From: Brachybacterium sillae
GTDB lineage: Bacteria; Actinomycetota; Actinomycetes; Actinomycetales; Dermabacteraceae
Direction of reading: 5' to 3'
Length of the DNA stretch: 64,000 nucleotides
Assembly: GCF_025028335.1 (NCBI RefSeq)
Contig: NZ_JAFEUW010000001.1
Coordinates: 248,001-312,000, forward strand
In this document: one piece after another, positions 43,439 through 52,723 of the stretch
Numbering within the stretch: position 1 is the first letter of the stretch
How the letters are laid out: each line of letters opens with the position of its first letter
The notes under the pieces: generated by a model
Told to the model about the DNA's origin: nothing
The model's database searches: none
Seen by the model: the letters and a program-made list of their open reading frames with translations, nothing else
Position numbers and translations under genes: made by a program

Positions 43439-44422
43439 ATGGTGCACGGGCTGCTGTACGCCCTGGTCGCGCTGACCGCCGTGCGCACGCTCCTGGCGGG
43501 TCCGCCGCTGCGCGCGGGGTCGGTGATCGGACTGCTCGCCGTCGCGGTGAGCGTGTACTCGGTGGGTGCCCGCCGCACCGCCCGCCGTCAGGGCCCGGAC
43601 GGCACCTGGTCGGCTCTGCCCCACCTGGCGGTCACCGTGGCGCTGTGGGCCGGAACGTTCCTGCTCGGGCCGGACGCCGTGTGGGTGGCCTTCGGTCTGG
43701 ATTTCGCGGTGCTCCAGGCGCTGCCGCTGCCCGGCGGGGTGGTGGCCCTGGCCATGGTGACGGTGATCGCGATCGTCGGGTATGCCGGTGGCACACCCCA
43801 GGCCGGAGTCGCGGAGGTGCTGGGCCCGGTGATCGGCGCTCTCGTGGCTCTGGCGGTGGTGCAGGCCGTGCGGGCGCTGCAGCGGGAGGTCGCCGAACGC
43901 ACCCGCCTGGCGCGGGAGCTGCTGGCCGCGCAGGCCCGGATCCGAGCCCAGGAGCGCGAGGCCGCAGCGGCGCAGGAACGCGAGCGCATCGCCCGGGAAC
44001 TGCACGACACGGTGGCTCAGTCGGCGCTGTCGATCCAGATGCTGCTGGAGGCCTCCGCCAGCGCCCTCGAGCGCGATGACCCCGCGGCGGCGCGGGTGCC
44101 CGAGCGGGTGGCCCGCACCGTGCTGCGTCTGGCGCAGTCGCTGCTCGCGAACGCGGTGCAACACGCGGACGCCTCCCGCATCGTCGTCTCCGTGGAGGCC
44201 GCCGAGGAGGAGCTGATCCTCGATGTGGTCGATGACGGTGTCGGGTTCAGCCCCGGCACCGCGGAGGGGTTCGGTCTGCGTGCCGCCCGGGCCCGCGCCC
44301 TGGCGCAGGGCGGCCGACTCGAAGTGGAGAGCACGCCCGGCAGCGGCACCGCCATCCACGTCGAGCTGCCTCTGCCTGCCCAGGATGAGACGGAACGAGA
44401 GGAGACCCCCGTTGGTCGATGA
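43439..44422 (+). CDS. Two-component sensor histidine kinase (NarL-type partner), shortened core
   Basis: The 327-residue protein has about five N-terminal membrane helices (residues 1-140), a coiled linker and the HisKA_3 H-box RERIARELHDTVAQ with His near 189. The ATP-binding domain has its N-box LLANAVQHA near 235-243, the G-box DDGVGF and a late GTAIHVELPLP. Only about 49 residues separate the His from the N-box Asn, where related kinases have roughly 105-115. The second dimerisation helix and the start of the ATPase domain appear to be missing, without a frameshift. Phosphotransfer may be impaired. The frame is open upstream of ATG 43,439 through the terminator hairpin, but no start codon is seen there. 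The TTG of the response regulator overlaps its end. Confidence 0.85.
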   Translation: MVHGLLYALVALTAVRTLLAGPPLRAGSVIGLLAVAVSVYSVGARRTARRQGPDGTWSALPHLAVTVALWAGTFLLGPDAVWVAFGLDFAVLQALPLPGGVVALAMVTVIAIVGYAGGTPQAGVAEVLGPVIGALVALAVVQAVRALQREVAERTRLARELLAAQARIRAQEREAAAAQERERIARELHDTVAQSALSIQMLLEASASALERDDPAAARVPERVARTVLRLAQSLLANAVQHADASRIVVSVEAAEEELILDVVDDGVGFSPGTAEGFGLRAARARALAQGGRLEVESTPGSGTAIHVELPLPAQDETEREETPVGR

Positions 44423-45104
44423 GGTCGAGGATCCCCGGGTCATCTCGTCTGACGATGGTGCCGTCCCGGTGTCGCCGCCGGTGCGGGTCCTGCTCAGCGA
44501 CGACCACGAGATCGTCCGGCGCGGGCTCGCGGCGGTGCTCGCCGCCGAACCGGGGCTCGAGGTGGTCGGTGAGGTCGCCCGGCCGGAGGATGCTGTGCTG
44601 CGGACCCGCTCCGGCGATGTCGACGTGGTGCTCCTGGATCTGCAGTACACCACCAGCACCCTGCGCGGCACCGACGTGGTGGCGCAGCTGCGGGAGGCGC
44701 CCGGCTCCCCCGCGGTGCTCGTGCTCACCACCTACGACAACGATCAGGACGTCACCCAGGCGATCGAGGCCGGTGCCCAGGGGTACCTGCTGAAGGACAC
44801 CCCGCCGGGGCAGATCGCCGCGGCGGTGCGTCGCCTCGCCGGTGGCGGCCGGAGCGTCGATCAGAGGGTGGCGCGACGGCTGGAGCGCAGCCAGGCCGCC
44901 ATCGCCCTGTCGGAGCGGGAACGGGAGGTGCTCGCCCAGGTGGCGGCCGGGCGCACCAATGCGCAGATCGCCGCCGAGCTGTTCCTCTCCCAGGCCACCG
45001 TGAAGACCCACCTGGTTCACATCTTCGGGAAGCTCGGGGTCACCTCGCGCACGAGTGCGGTGGCGCGGGCGCGGGAACTGGGGATCCTGCGGCCGGACTC
45101 CTGA
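44412..45104 (+). CDS. LuxR/NarL-family response regulator
   Basis: The 230-residue regulator has an N-terminal receiver domain with acidic LLSDDHE, the phosphoacceptor Asp in VVLLDLQYT near 76, Thr in LVLTTYD and Lys in YLLKDTP. A LuxR-type helix-turn-helix occupies about 165-225 (LSEREREVLAQVAAG; ATVKTHLVHIFGKLGV). The TTG at 44,412 is 9 nt behind GAGGAG and overlaps the kinase stop. About 25 residues precede the receiver domain, slightly long. It forms a pair with the upstream kinase. Its targets are not evident. Confidence 0.92.
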   Translation: MVDEVEDPRVISSDDGAVPVSPPVRVLLSDDHEIVRRGLAAVLAAEPGLEVVGEVARPEDAVLRTRSGDVDVVLLDLQYTTSTLRGTDVVAQLREAPGSPAVLVLTTYDNDQDVTQAIEAGAQGYLLKDTPPGQIAAAVRRLAGGGRSVDQRVARRLERSQAAIALSEREREVLAQVAAGRTNAQIAAELFLSQATVKTHLVHIFGKLGVTSRTSAVARARELGILRPDS

Positions 45105-45148
45105 ACCGGGCGCGCGGCGCCGCTGCTCGTCATCCCCGGTGGCTGGTC

Positions 45149-46066
45149 TCAGCGCAGCGCGTCGAGGCCGCCCTTGGCGCGCAGCACCGTGAGCAGCAGG
45201 TCCTTCGGGGTGCCGGCGGGGTCGAGCGCGCAGTCCTCGGGCTGGAACATCCAGGCCTGCTTCAGCGCCCGGAAGGTGGCGAACTCGGCGTCGCCCGTGC
45301 GCAGCGGCACCGCCGCATACCCGCCGTCCTCCGGCAGATGCACGATGAACGCGCCGGTCATCTCGGGGGCGGGCCGGGTGGTGCCGTCGTCGTCGAGCAG
45401 TTCCTCCGCCCGGACCACCGCCACACCCTGCAGGGCGTAGTCCCCGCGCACCTTCTTGCTGGTCTTGATGTCGGCCGAGAGGATCGTCCCGCCGACCCGC
45501 ACGATCGCATCCGTGGTGCCGGCATACCCCACCTCGTGGTTCACCACGGTCTGTTCGACCTCCAGGAACTCCGGCTGGAAGTCGTCGAGGAACGCACCAT
45601 AGCCATCGAGCCGCAGCCCGACGCGTCGCAGCAGGGCGGCGGGGTCGCGGTCCGCCGCGAACGACCCGTCGCGCTCGCGCTGCGCCTGCATCGTCTCCTC
45701 CGCGTCGGCGGCGGTGGGCCGGCTGCCGCTGCGCGCCCACTGCTCGCACAGGGCATGCACCAGGGTTCCGAGGTCGGCGGCGGCGCGGGTGTGCTCCTCG
45801 GCGGCGGCGGCGATGCGCTTCTGCGTCTGCCAGCGGTTGCGGGTGACGCGGGAGATCTCCGCGGGGGCGCGCTGCGGGTTGCGGTCGAGCCAGTCGTACA
45901 TCTCCAGGGCCCGCTTGGACGCCATGGTCGCGTACCAGCCCTGCAGGTGGTCCTTCGCACGCATGCCCGCGACGGTGGTGATCGACGGGTACACCAACGG
46001 CCCGTCGGGTTCCAGGCGGTACATCCGCCCACGCGGGGTGTCGGCGCTCAGACGCGGTGTGGTCAT
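45149..46066 (-). CDS. PD-(D/E)XK nuclease-superfamily-like protein
   Basis: The 305-residue protein shows the RecB/Cas4-like core GTTDAIVRVG followed by SADIKTSKK near 185-200. The Asp and Asp-x-Lys form the metal site, and a following Gln (YALQGVAV) fits motif IV. The N-terminus (YPSITTVAGMRAK) resembles phage-type exonuclease-like proteins. No iron-sulfur cysteines as in Cas4 are present. The gene lies alone between the response regulator and glnE and ends tail to tail with the regulator. Its coding character is like its neighbours, so recent phage origin is not indicated. The substrate is unknown. Confidence 0.7.
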   Translation of the reverse strand: MTTPRLSADTPRGRMYRLEPDGPLVYPSITTVAGMRAKDHLQGWYATMASKRALEMYDWLDRNPQRAPAEISRVTRNRWQTQKRIAAAAEEHTRAAADLGTLVHALCEQWARSGSRPTAADAEETMQAQRERDGSFAADRDPAALLRRVGLRLDGYGAFLDDFQPEFLEVEQTVVNHEVGYAGTTDAIVRVGGTILSADIKTSKKVRGDYALQGVAVVRAEELLDDDGTTRPAPEMTGAFIVHLPEDGGYAAVPLRTGDAEFATFRALKQAWMFQPEDCALDPAGTPKDLLLTVLRAKGGLDALR

Positions 46067-46114
46067 CGTTCCTCGGGGTCTGCAGGGGTGGCGGCCCGAT
46101 GGGCCGGACCCACC

Positions 46115-49100
46115 CTACGCGCCGGGGCGGGCCGGGAAGAGGATCTCCTCGGCGTGAGAGCGGGCACGGCGGCTCAGGCGCAGCCACCGCTCCTCCAGCT
46201 CGGCCGCGGTGCCGTCGTCACCGTCGAGCAACCGCGCCACGGCCCGCAGTTCTCCTCGGTCCGAGGGCAGCACCGCCCCCTCCTTCCCCTTCCACAGGAA
46301 CAGGGCGCGGCGCAGCGCCCAGGCCAGGCGCCACGCCTCGGCGAGCTCCCGGGCGGCGGAGGCGCCGAGCAGCTGCTCCTCGGAGGCGGCCTCCAACACC
46401 GCCAGAGTGGTGGTGCGCTGCAGCGCCGGGTGGTCGTGAGCGTGGTCCAGGGTGAGCAGCTGCGCCACCCATTCGACGTCGGTCATGCCGCCGCGGCCCA
46501 GTTTCAGGTGGCGGGTGGGGTCGGCGCCGCGCGGCAGACGCTCCGACTCGACGCGGGCCTTCATCCGGGCGATCTCCCGCCGCTGGGCGGGGGCGAGTCC
46601 GCCGCTCGGGTAGCGGTGGCGGTCGAGCTCGGCGGTGATCTCCTCGGCGAGCTCGGGGGAGGCGGAGACGACACGGGCGCGGGTGAGGGCCTGTTTCTCC
46701 CACAGCTGGGCGTCGCGGCGGTAGTAGTCACGCCAACCGTCGAGGCTGCGGGCGAGCAGACCCTGCCGTCCCTCGGGGCGCAGGTCGGAGTTCAGACGCA
46801 TGTCGGCACCGGCCGAGGGGGCGTTGAGGATCTTCTGCAGGACGGTCGCGAGGGCCACGCCGATCTCCCCGGTGGCCTCCCCGGCGCCGCGGTCGGCCAC
46901 CACGAACTGGACGTCGGCGTCGGAGGAGTACCCCATCTCCCCCGCCCCGAAGCTGCCGAGGGCCAGCACCGCCATCTCCACGCCGAGGGCGCGGGCCGGA
47001 TCGGTGCGCTCACGGCGCATCTGCTCGCGGCTGACCTCCTCCACGGTGACGGCGTCCTCGGCGACGACCTCCCGGTCCCGCGCCACCTGGTGATAGGCGA
47101 CGAGCAGACCCCCCTCGACGACGGCCTCGGCGAGTTCTGTGAGGCCGCGCGCGACGGTGGGGGCATCCACCACTCCGGTGAGGTGCGCCAGGGCGATCCG
47201 CAGCAGTTCACGACGGCGGGTGCGGCGCAGCACCTGCTGGGCCTCGTCGACGGTCCACACGCGGCGGATCACCGCCGCGAACTCATCGTGCAGGGCGTCC
47301 CGGCCCAGCGGCTGCAGCGCCCGGTCATCGCTGAGCCAGCGCACCGCCTCGGGGATCTGCTCCAACTGTTCGCCGACGAAGCGGGAGCTGGAGAGGACCC
47401 GGGCCAGGCGCTGCGCGGCGACGCCGCTGTCCCGCAGCATCGCCAGGTACCAGTGGAAGCGACCGGCGGTCTCCGACAGGCGACGGAACGACAGCAGGGC
47501 GAGGTCGGGGTCGATGCCCTGCGCGAACCACTCCAACAGGGCGGGCAGCAACTGACGCTGGATCGCGGCGCTGCGGGAGACGCCGTCGGTGAGGGCCTCG
47601 ATGTGCGCGAGCGCACGGCGGGGGTCGCGGTAACCAATCGCGGCCAGCCGCGACTGGGCGGCCTCGGGTGACAGCCGCACCTCGCCGTCGCTGAGCCGGG
47701 AGGCGGTCACCAACAACGGCCGGTAGAAGATCTCCTCGTGCAGCTGACGCACACGGCGGCGTGTGCGCTCGATGGTGCGGGGGAAGGTCTCCGGGTCCTG
47801 GCCGACGCTGCGGGCGAGGCGGCGCAGGTCCTTCTCCGCGGTCGGCATCACCTGGGTGCGGCGCATACGGTGCAGCTGCAGGCGGTGCTCGACAGTGCGC
47901 AGCAGACGATAGGCGGCGTCGAGCTCGGCGAGATGGTCGCGGGAGATGTATCCGCCGGCGCTGAGCCGCTCCAGTGCGGGCAGGGTGCCGCGCACGTGCA
48001 GGGTGTCGTCGGTGCGGCCGTGGACCATCTGCAGCAGCTGCACGGTGAACTCGACGTCGCGCAGCCCGCCGGGGCCGAGTTTGAGGTTGCGCTCGGCCTC
48101 ACCCCGGGGGATGTGGGCGACGACGCGGCGACGCATCGACTGGGTGTCCTCCACGAATCCGTCCCGCGTGGAGGCCTGCCAGATCCACGGCTTGACCAGG
48201 CGTTCGAAATCCTCGCCGAGGGCGCGATCACCGGCGACGGCGCGGGCCTTCAGCAGCGCCTGGAACTCCCAGGAGTGCGCCCAGGTGGTGTAGTAGCGGC
48301 GGAACGATGCGAGGGACCGCACCAGGGGGCCATCCTTGCCCTCGGGGCGGAGGTTCGGGTCGACCTGCCACAGGGAGCCCTCCGAGGTGCGGTCGGAGCA
48401 CACGCGCGCCAGTTCCCGGCACAGCGCCGAGCCGATGCCGATGAGCTCCGGAGGATCGTCGTCCGCGCGACGCTCGCCCTCCCGTCCCGAACCGCCGGTG
48501 CCCCCGGCGCCGTCGTCCTGCGCCTCCTCCTGCGTCACGGCCACGCCGCCCTCAGCGGGCTCGACCACATAGACGACGTCGACATCCGAGATGTAGTTGA
48601 GCTCCTGGGCCCCGGTCTTGCCCATGGCGATCACCGCGAGCCGCACATGCTCGTGGCCGTCCACCGCTGCCCGCGCGACGGCGAGGGCGGCGTCCAGGGC
48701 GGCACCGGCGAGGTCCGACAGCGCCAGCGACACCCGCGGCTGCAGCTCCTCCGGATGATCGGCCGCGACGTCCGCGAGGGCGATGTGCACCAGACGCTCG
48801 TGGTAGGCGATGCGCAGACCATCGCGGGCGGTGCGCCCGTCCAGCGTCGCCACCGGCACCTCGGCCTCGGGGTCGGCCCCGACGGACCGCAGCAGCCGCT
48901 GCCGCACCTGGTCGGCGGGCACCTCCAGGGCATCCGGCCCGGACGGCAGATCCGCCAGCAACTCGGGGTGCCGGGTGAGCACATCCCCCAGTGCCACCGA
49001 CACACCGAGCAACCGGATCAACCGGTGCCCGGTGCTGCCGGGCACGGTGACCTCTGCGAGCAGGCGGTCGAGTACGCGGCCCTGGCCCGCGGCCCGCGCT

Positions 49101-49279
49101 GCCTCCGCCAGACGCAGCAGCGCCAGCAGGGCCTCATCGGGATCGGCGGTGCGGCCGAGTGCGGTGGGAGCCTCGGCGGGCAGACCCTTCAGGGCGGCAT
49201 CGGCGAGGAACCCGGCCGCACGCTCGGTGCGGGCGAAGCCGGCTCGCGCCAGATCGGAGGGGCTGGGTGCGGTGTTCAC
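46115..49279 (-). CDS. glnE: Glutamine synthetase adenylyl transferase / deadenylase
   Basis: GlnE attaches AMP to, and removes it from, the tyrosine of GlnA in response to nitrogen state. The 1,054-residue protein is the typical tandem of two nucleotidyltransferase domains. The N-terminal one has NYISDVDVVYV near 230. The C-terminal one has GYSSDADVQFVV near 785. Each is followed by a helical GlnE/PII-uridylyl-type region. A low-complexity insertion (about 245-275, EEAQDDGAGGTGGSG) sits in the first domain. glnA2 lies 8 nt upstream on the same strand, so the two are co-transcribed. Confidence 0.96.
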   Translation of the reverse strand: MNTAPSPSDLARAGFARTERAAGFLADAALKGLPAEAPTALGRTADPDEALLALLRLAEAARAAGQGRVLDRLLAEVTVPGSTGHRLIRLLGVSVALGDVLTRHPELLADLPSGPDALEVPADQVRQRLLRSVGADPEAEVPVATLDGRTARDGLRIAYHERLVHIALADVAADHPEELQPRVSLALSDLAGAALDAALAVARAAVDGHEHVRLAVIAMGKTGAQELNYISDVDVVYVVEPAEGGVAVTQEEAQDDGAGGTGGSGREGERRADDDPPELIGIGSALCRELARVCSDRTSEGSLWQVDPNLRPEGKDGPLVRSLASFRRYYTTWAHSWEFQALLKARAVAGDRALGEDFERLVKPWIWQASTRDGFVEDTQSMRRRVVAHIPRGEAERNLKLGPGGLRDVEFTVQLLQMVHGRTDDTLHVRGTLPALERLSAGGYISRDHLAELDAAYRLLRTVEHRLQLHRMRRTQVMPTAEKDLRRLARSVGQDPETFPRTIERTRRRVRQLHEEIFYRPLLVTASRLSDGEVRLSPEAAQSRLAAIGYRDPRRALAHIEALTDGVSRSAAIQRQLLPALLEWFAQGIDPDLALLSFRRLSETAGRFHWYLAMLRDSGVAAQRLARVLSSSRFVGEQLEQIPEAVRWLSDDRALQPLGRDALHDEFAAVIRRVWTVDEAQQVLRRTRRRELLRIALAHLTGVVDAPTVARGLTELAEAVVEGGLLVAYHQVARDREVVAEDAVTVEEVSREQMRRERTDPARALGVEMAVLALGSFGAGEMGYSSDADVQFVVADRGAGEATGEIGVALATVLQKILNAPSAGADMRLNSDLRPEGRQGLLARSLDGWRDYYRRDAQLWEKQALTRARVVSASPELAEEITAELDRHRYPSGGLAPAQRREIARMKARVESERLPRGADPTRHLKLGRGGMTDVEWVAQLLTLDHAHDHPALQRTTTLAVLEAASEEQLLGASAARELAEAWRLAWALRRALFLWKGKEGAVLPSDRGELRAVARLLDGDDGTAAELEERWLRLSRRARSHAEEILFPARPGA

Positions 49280-49286
49280 GACGGCC

Positions 49287-50624
49287 TCAGATCCGCGAGA
49301 ACGTCGAGGCGATCTCCACCTCGGTGACCTGCTCGCGATAACGGTGCCATTCGGCGCGCTTGTCCCGCAGGAAGAACTCGAACACCTGCTCCCCGAGGGT
49401 CGCGGCCATCAGCTCCGACTCCTCGAAGCGCTCCAGCGCCCGGAACAGGTCACTGGGCAGCGGCTCGTAACCGAGGGCCTGGCGCTCCCGCTCCGTCAGC
49501 TCCCACACGGTGTCCTCAGCCCCCTCGGGCAGGTCGTATTCGCCCTCCACGCCGGCCAGGCCCGCGGCCAGCAGCGCCGCGAACGCGAGGTAGGGGTTGG
49601 CGGCGGAATCCGCGCCGCGGAACTCGATGCGGGAACTCGTGCCCTTGGTGGGCTTGTGGTACGGGACCCGCACGAGGGCGGAGCGGTTGTTGTGACCCCA
49701 GGTGACGTAGCTCGGGGCCTCCTGTGCCCCCCACAACCGCTTGTAGGAGTTCACGAACTGGTTCGTCACAGCGCAGTACTCCGGCGCGTGGCGCAACAGC
49801 CCGGCGATGAACTGTCGGCCCATACGGGAGAGCCCGTACTCCGCACCGGGTTCGTGGAACGCATTGCGGCCGCCCTGGAACAGCGACAGATGGGTGTGCA
49901 TGCCGCTGCCGGGGTGCTCGATCATCGGCTTCGGCATGAACGTGGCGACCTGGCCCATCGACAGCGCCACCTCCTTCACCACCGTACGGAAGGTGAGGAT
50001 GTTGTCGGCCGTGGTGAGGGCGTCGGCGTACCGCAGATCGATCTCGTTCTGCCCCGGCCCGTTCTCGTGGTGGGAGTACTCCACCAGGATGTTCATCGAC
50101 TCCAGGTGCTGGATCACGGTGCGGCGGAAGTCCTGACCGGCGGCGCGATGCACATGATCGAAGTACCCGGCCTGGTCGACGGGCCGCAGCGGTTCCCCCG
50201 GAGCGGGCGGCTGCTGCATCAGGTAGAACTCGATCTCGGGGTGGGTGAAGAACTCCAGCCCCTGGGCCTCCGCCCGGGCGAGGGCGTCTTTGAGCACGCG
50301 GCGCGGATCGGAGGCGGCGGGTTCGCCGTCGGGGGTGAGGATGTCGCACATCATGCGGGCGGTGCCGTCGGCTTCGCCACGCCACGGCATGATCTGGAAG
50401 GTCGCAGGGTCCGGCCGCAGAAGCATGTCGGATTCGTACGCGCGGGTGAGGCCCTCGATCGCGGAGCCGTCGATCCCGATGCCCTCGGAGAAGGCGATCT
50501 CGAGGTCCGCCGGGGAGATGGCCACCGACTTCAGCGTGCCGAGGATGTCGGAGAACCACAGGCGGACGAAGCGGATGTCGCGCTCCTCGACGGTGCGCAG
50601 GACGGCATCTTGGGGACGTTCCAT
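49287..50624 (-). CDS. glnA2: Glutamine synthetase family protein (GlnA2 type)
   Basis: The 445-residue protein has the synthetase core: GIDGSAIEGL, HPEIEFYLM, HHENGPGQNEIDL, KPMIEHPGSGMHTHLSLF and RIEFRGAD. The loop that carries the adenylylation Tyr in GlnA1 here reads DTVWELTERE, with Trp at about 374. This enzyme should therefore escape control by GlnE even though glnE is the next gene. Actinobacteria encode several such homologues. Some make glutamine, and others ligate glutamate to polyamines, so the substrate is not certain. Confidence 0.9.
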   Translation of the reverse strand: MERPQDAVLRTVEERDIRFVRLWFSDILGTLKSVAISPADLEIAFSEGIGIDGSAIEGLTRAYESDMLLRPDPATFQIMPWRGEADGTARMMCDILTPDGEPAASDPRRVLKDALARAEAQGLEFFTHPEIEFYLMQQPPAPGEPLRPVDQAGYFDHVHRAAGQDFRRTVIQHLESMNILVEYSHHENGPGQNEIDLRYADALTTADNILTFRTVVKEVALSMGQVATFMPKPMIEHPGSGMHTHLSLFQGGRNAFHEPGAEYGLSRMGRQFIAGLLRHAPEYCAVTNQFVNSYKRLWGAQEAPSYVTWGHNNRSALVRVPYHKPTKGTSSRIEFRGADSAANPYLAFAALLAAGLAGVEGEYDLPEGAEDTVWELTERERQALGYEPLPSDLFRALERFEESELMAATLGEQVFEFFLRDKRAEWHRYREQVTEVEIASTFSRI

Positions 50625-50655
50625 GGCATCAGTGTGCCGGAGATCCCCGACGAAC

Positions 50656-50689
50656 GACCCCCGGCACCTCGGGGAGGTGCCGGGGGGTC
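50656..50689. terminator. Hairpin upstream of glnA2 and downstream of the lipoprotein gene
   Basis: GACCCCCGGCACCTC pairs with GAGGTGCCGGGGGGTC around three bases, one G bulged. It lies between the lipoprotein stop (50,783) and the glnA2 start (50,624) on the minus strand and separates the two transcripts. Confidence 0.75.
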
Positions 50690-50782
50690 GAGCCTCAGTG
50701 TCGTGCCCTGAGCGACAGACGAGTCCGGCGGGGAGGTCGGCTCACCGCCCTCGCGTCAGCGATCCGCCGTCAGGGGGCGGGG

Positions 50783-51370
50783 TCACATGGAGCCGCTGTC
50801 GAGGTACATCTGCCCGTCGGGGCCCTTGCGCAGCTTCACGGGGAACTCCTGGCCGCCGACGGACACGGTGGCGGTGCCGTCACCGTTGTCCTCGGCGTCC
50901 ATCATCGAGGTGTCGAGGGAGTCGAAGGTGCCCGGCTGGAGATCGGAGCCGACCTCCGCCTTCGCCCCGGCGGCGCACCCCGCCAGTTCTGCGTCGCTCA
51001 GCGTCCTGCCTTCCGGAGTCATCATCATCTGGCAGGCCTGCTCCCACTCCCCGTCGTCGGCGGTCTGCAGGAACTCCAGCAGGCGGGTCTTCGCCGCCTC
51101 GAGGTCCTGGTCGCTGAGGGGCTCGGCCTGGGCGGAGGAGCTGTCGCTCTCGGCGGGGGTCGAGGAGGAGTCGCTCTCGGCGGGAGCAGGCGAGGACTCG
51201 CTCTCGCTGGGGGCGGCGGCGGTGCTGGAGGACTCCTGCGGCTGCGCGGACCCGATCGGGGTCACCTCAGGGGCAGCTCCACCCCCGCCGCAGGCGGCCA
51301 GAAGGGCGATCGAGACGGTTCCGAGGGCGGCGGCTCCGGTGCGGCGCAGGCGGGTCAGGGGCAACACCAT
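50783..51370 (-). CDS. Secreted lipoprotein, unknown function
   Basis: The 195-residue protein has a lipoprotein signal peptide with lipobox LLAAC (Cys near 27). A Ser/Glu/Pro-rich spacer with repeated PAESDSSS units (about 55-85) follows, then a small C-terminal domain of about 110 residues with two cysteines (CQMMM, GCAAGA) and an NTF2-like feel (AAKTRLLEFLQTADDGEWEQA). The spacer probably crosses the peptidoglycan. It is divergent from panB. A -10-like CATAGT lies at 51,412-51,417 on the minus strand. Confidence 0.85.
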   Translation of the reverse strand: MVLPLTRLRRTGAAALGTVSIALLAACGGGGAAPEVTPIGSAQPQESSSTAAAPSESESSPAPAESDSSSTPAESDSSSAQAEPLSDQDLEAAKTRLLEFLQTADDGEWEQACQMMMTPEGRTLSDAELAGCAAGAKAEVGSDLQPGTFDSLDTSMMDAEDNGDGTATVSVGGQEFPVKLRKGPDGQMYLDSGSM

Positions 51371-51450
51371 GGGACTTCCTCCAAGGGCTTCAGATCGTCG
51401 GGGTCGCTGCCACTATGTCACCCCGCTCCCGCCGACGCGGAGCGGGCCAG

Positions 51451-51456
51451 TAGTCT
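51451..51456 (+). promoter_or_regulatory. Putative -10 box of the panB promoter
   Basis: TAGTCT lies 34 nt from the opposing -10-like box of the lipoprotein gene (51,412-51,417). An inverted repeat, CCCGCTCC-9 nt-GGAGCGGG (51,422-51,446), lies between them. The two divergent promoters share this element, which may be an operator. Confidence 0.4.
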
Positions 51457-51586
51457 GGGCGGACGTCGAGCGCCCGTGACCGGCGCGGCCTGACCGATTC
51501 CCTGTCGGTGATCCCGCCTCGGTCCCACCTCGCCGCGATATCCCGCCATCGAGCCTCTCCCGCCCCGATCTGCAAGGAGCCGCCCC

Positions 51587-52414
51587 GTGCCGACCTCCTC
51601 CCCCGCCGACTCCGCCCGCCCCTCGAAGGTGCGCCTGCGCCACGTGCTGGAGGCCAAGCAGTCCGGTCGGCGCCTGGCCATGCTCACCTCGTACGACCAG
51701 TTCACCGCGAAGGCCTTCGAGGCCGCCGGCATCGACCTGCTGCTGGTCGGGGATTCGGTGGGCACCACTGTGCTGGGTCACGCGTCCACGACGTCCACCA
51801 CCCACCAGGACATGCTGACGTTCACCGCGGCGGTCGCCCGCTCGGTGACCCGGCCGCTGATCGTCGCGGACCTCGCTTTCGGCACGTATCAGACCTCGCC
51901 CGCGGACGCGGTGCGCCATGCCGCGGAGCTCGTGCGGGCGGGCGCGGAAGCTGTGAAGCTCGAGGGCGGGCACGCGATGATCCCGCAGGTGCGGGCGATC
52001 GTCGAGGCCGGCATCCCGGTGATGGGGCACCTCGGCTTCACCCCGCAGTCGGTCAATGCGCTCTCGGGCCACCGGGTGCAGGGTCGGGACCACGCAGCGG
52101 CCGACCGGCTCGCCGAGGATGCCATCGCCCTGCAGGAGGCCGGCGTGTTCGCCGTGGTGCTGGAACTGGTGCCGGCGTCGGTGGCGGCGCGGATCACCGA
52201 GGTGCTGCAGGTGCCGACCATCGGCATCGGTGCCGGGCCCGACTGCGACGGTCAGGTGCTTGTATGGCAGGACATGGCCGGTCTGTCGGACTTCCAGGGC
52301 GCCTTCGTGCGACGTTTCGCCCAGCTGCGTGACGAGCTGGAGCGGGCCGCGGGTGAGTACCGTGCAGCGGTGGAGGGGCGGGTCTACCCGACCTCCGAGC
52401 ACTCCTTCGAGTGA
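51587..52414 (+). CDS. panB: 3-methyl-2-oxobutanoate hydroxymethyltransferase
   Basis: PanB makes ketopantoate from 2-oxoisovalerate and methylene-tetrahydrofolate for pantothenate and CoA. The 275-residue barrel protein has AMLTSYDQFTAKAFEAAGID, the metal-site GDSVGTTVLGH, VKLEGGHAM, MGHLGFTPQSVN and the catalytic Glu in VLELVP. It starts at GTG 51,587 behind AAGGAG. No panC or panD is adjacent. Confidence 0.95.
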   Translation: MPTSSPADSARPSKVRLRHVLEAKQSGRRLAMLTSYDQFTAKAFEAAGIDLLLVGDSVGTTVLGHASTTSTTHQDMLTFTAAVARSVTRPLIVADLAFGTYQTSPADAVRHAAELVRAGAEAVKLEGGHAMIPQVRAIVEAGIPVMGHLGFTPQSVNALSGHRVQGRDHAAADRLAEDAIALQEAGVFAVVLELVPASVAARITEVLQVPTIGIGAGPDCDGQVLVWQDMAGLSDFQGAFVRRFAQLRDELERAAGEYRAAVEGRVYPTSEHSFE

Positions 52415-52499
52415 CCGGCCGCCGCGTGGCGCTCGACCCGCCACGGGGTGTGCAGCCACCCGCGGCGGGTCGTCGGCTCCGCGCGCAGCGGCCCGCGGC

Positions 52500-52685
52500 T
52501 CAGGCCTGGGAATCGCCCTCCCAGGCGGCGTCCTCGGCATCCCAGGACTCATTGCGCTTCTCGGCCGTGGCCAGCGCCTGCTGCGCCTCCTCGCGGGTGG
52601 CATACGGCCCCATGAGGTCGGGGCCCTGGGACTGACGCCCCTCCTCCACCTGGCCGGTGCGGAGGTTGTAGAAGAACTCGGTCAC
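52500..52685 (-). CDS. Small conserved protein, SPOR-like, next to map
   Basis: The 61-residue product starts at GTG 52,685 with AAGGAG nearby and reads [16 protein letters not shown], then [16 protein letters not shown]. The GPYATREEA segment is the core of SPOR-like peptidoglycan-binding repeats, though the protein is too short for a full domain and has no signal peptide. Such small proteins are widespread in actinobacteria. It is divergent from map, 38 nt apart. Confidence 0.75.
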   Translation of the reverse strand: MTEFFYNLRTGQVEEGRQSQGPDLMGPYATREEAQQALATAEKRNESWDAEDAAWEGDSQA

Positions 52686-52723
52686 GGTCGGGCTCCTTCA
52701 CGAAAGGTGGAACACTGGCGGGC

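Noticed and set aside
45149..46066. Cas4-like nuclease as part of a CRISPR system
   Set aside because: The PD-(D/E)XK core is present, but the four iron-sulfur cysteines of Cas4 are missing and no CRISPR array or cas gene is nearby.
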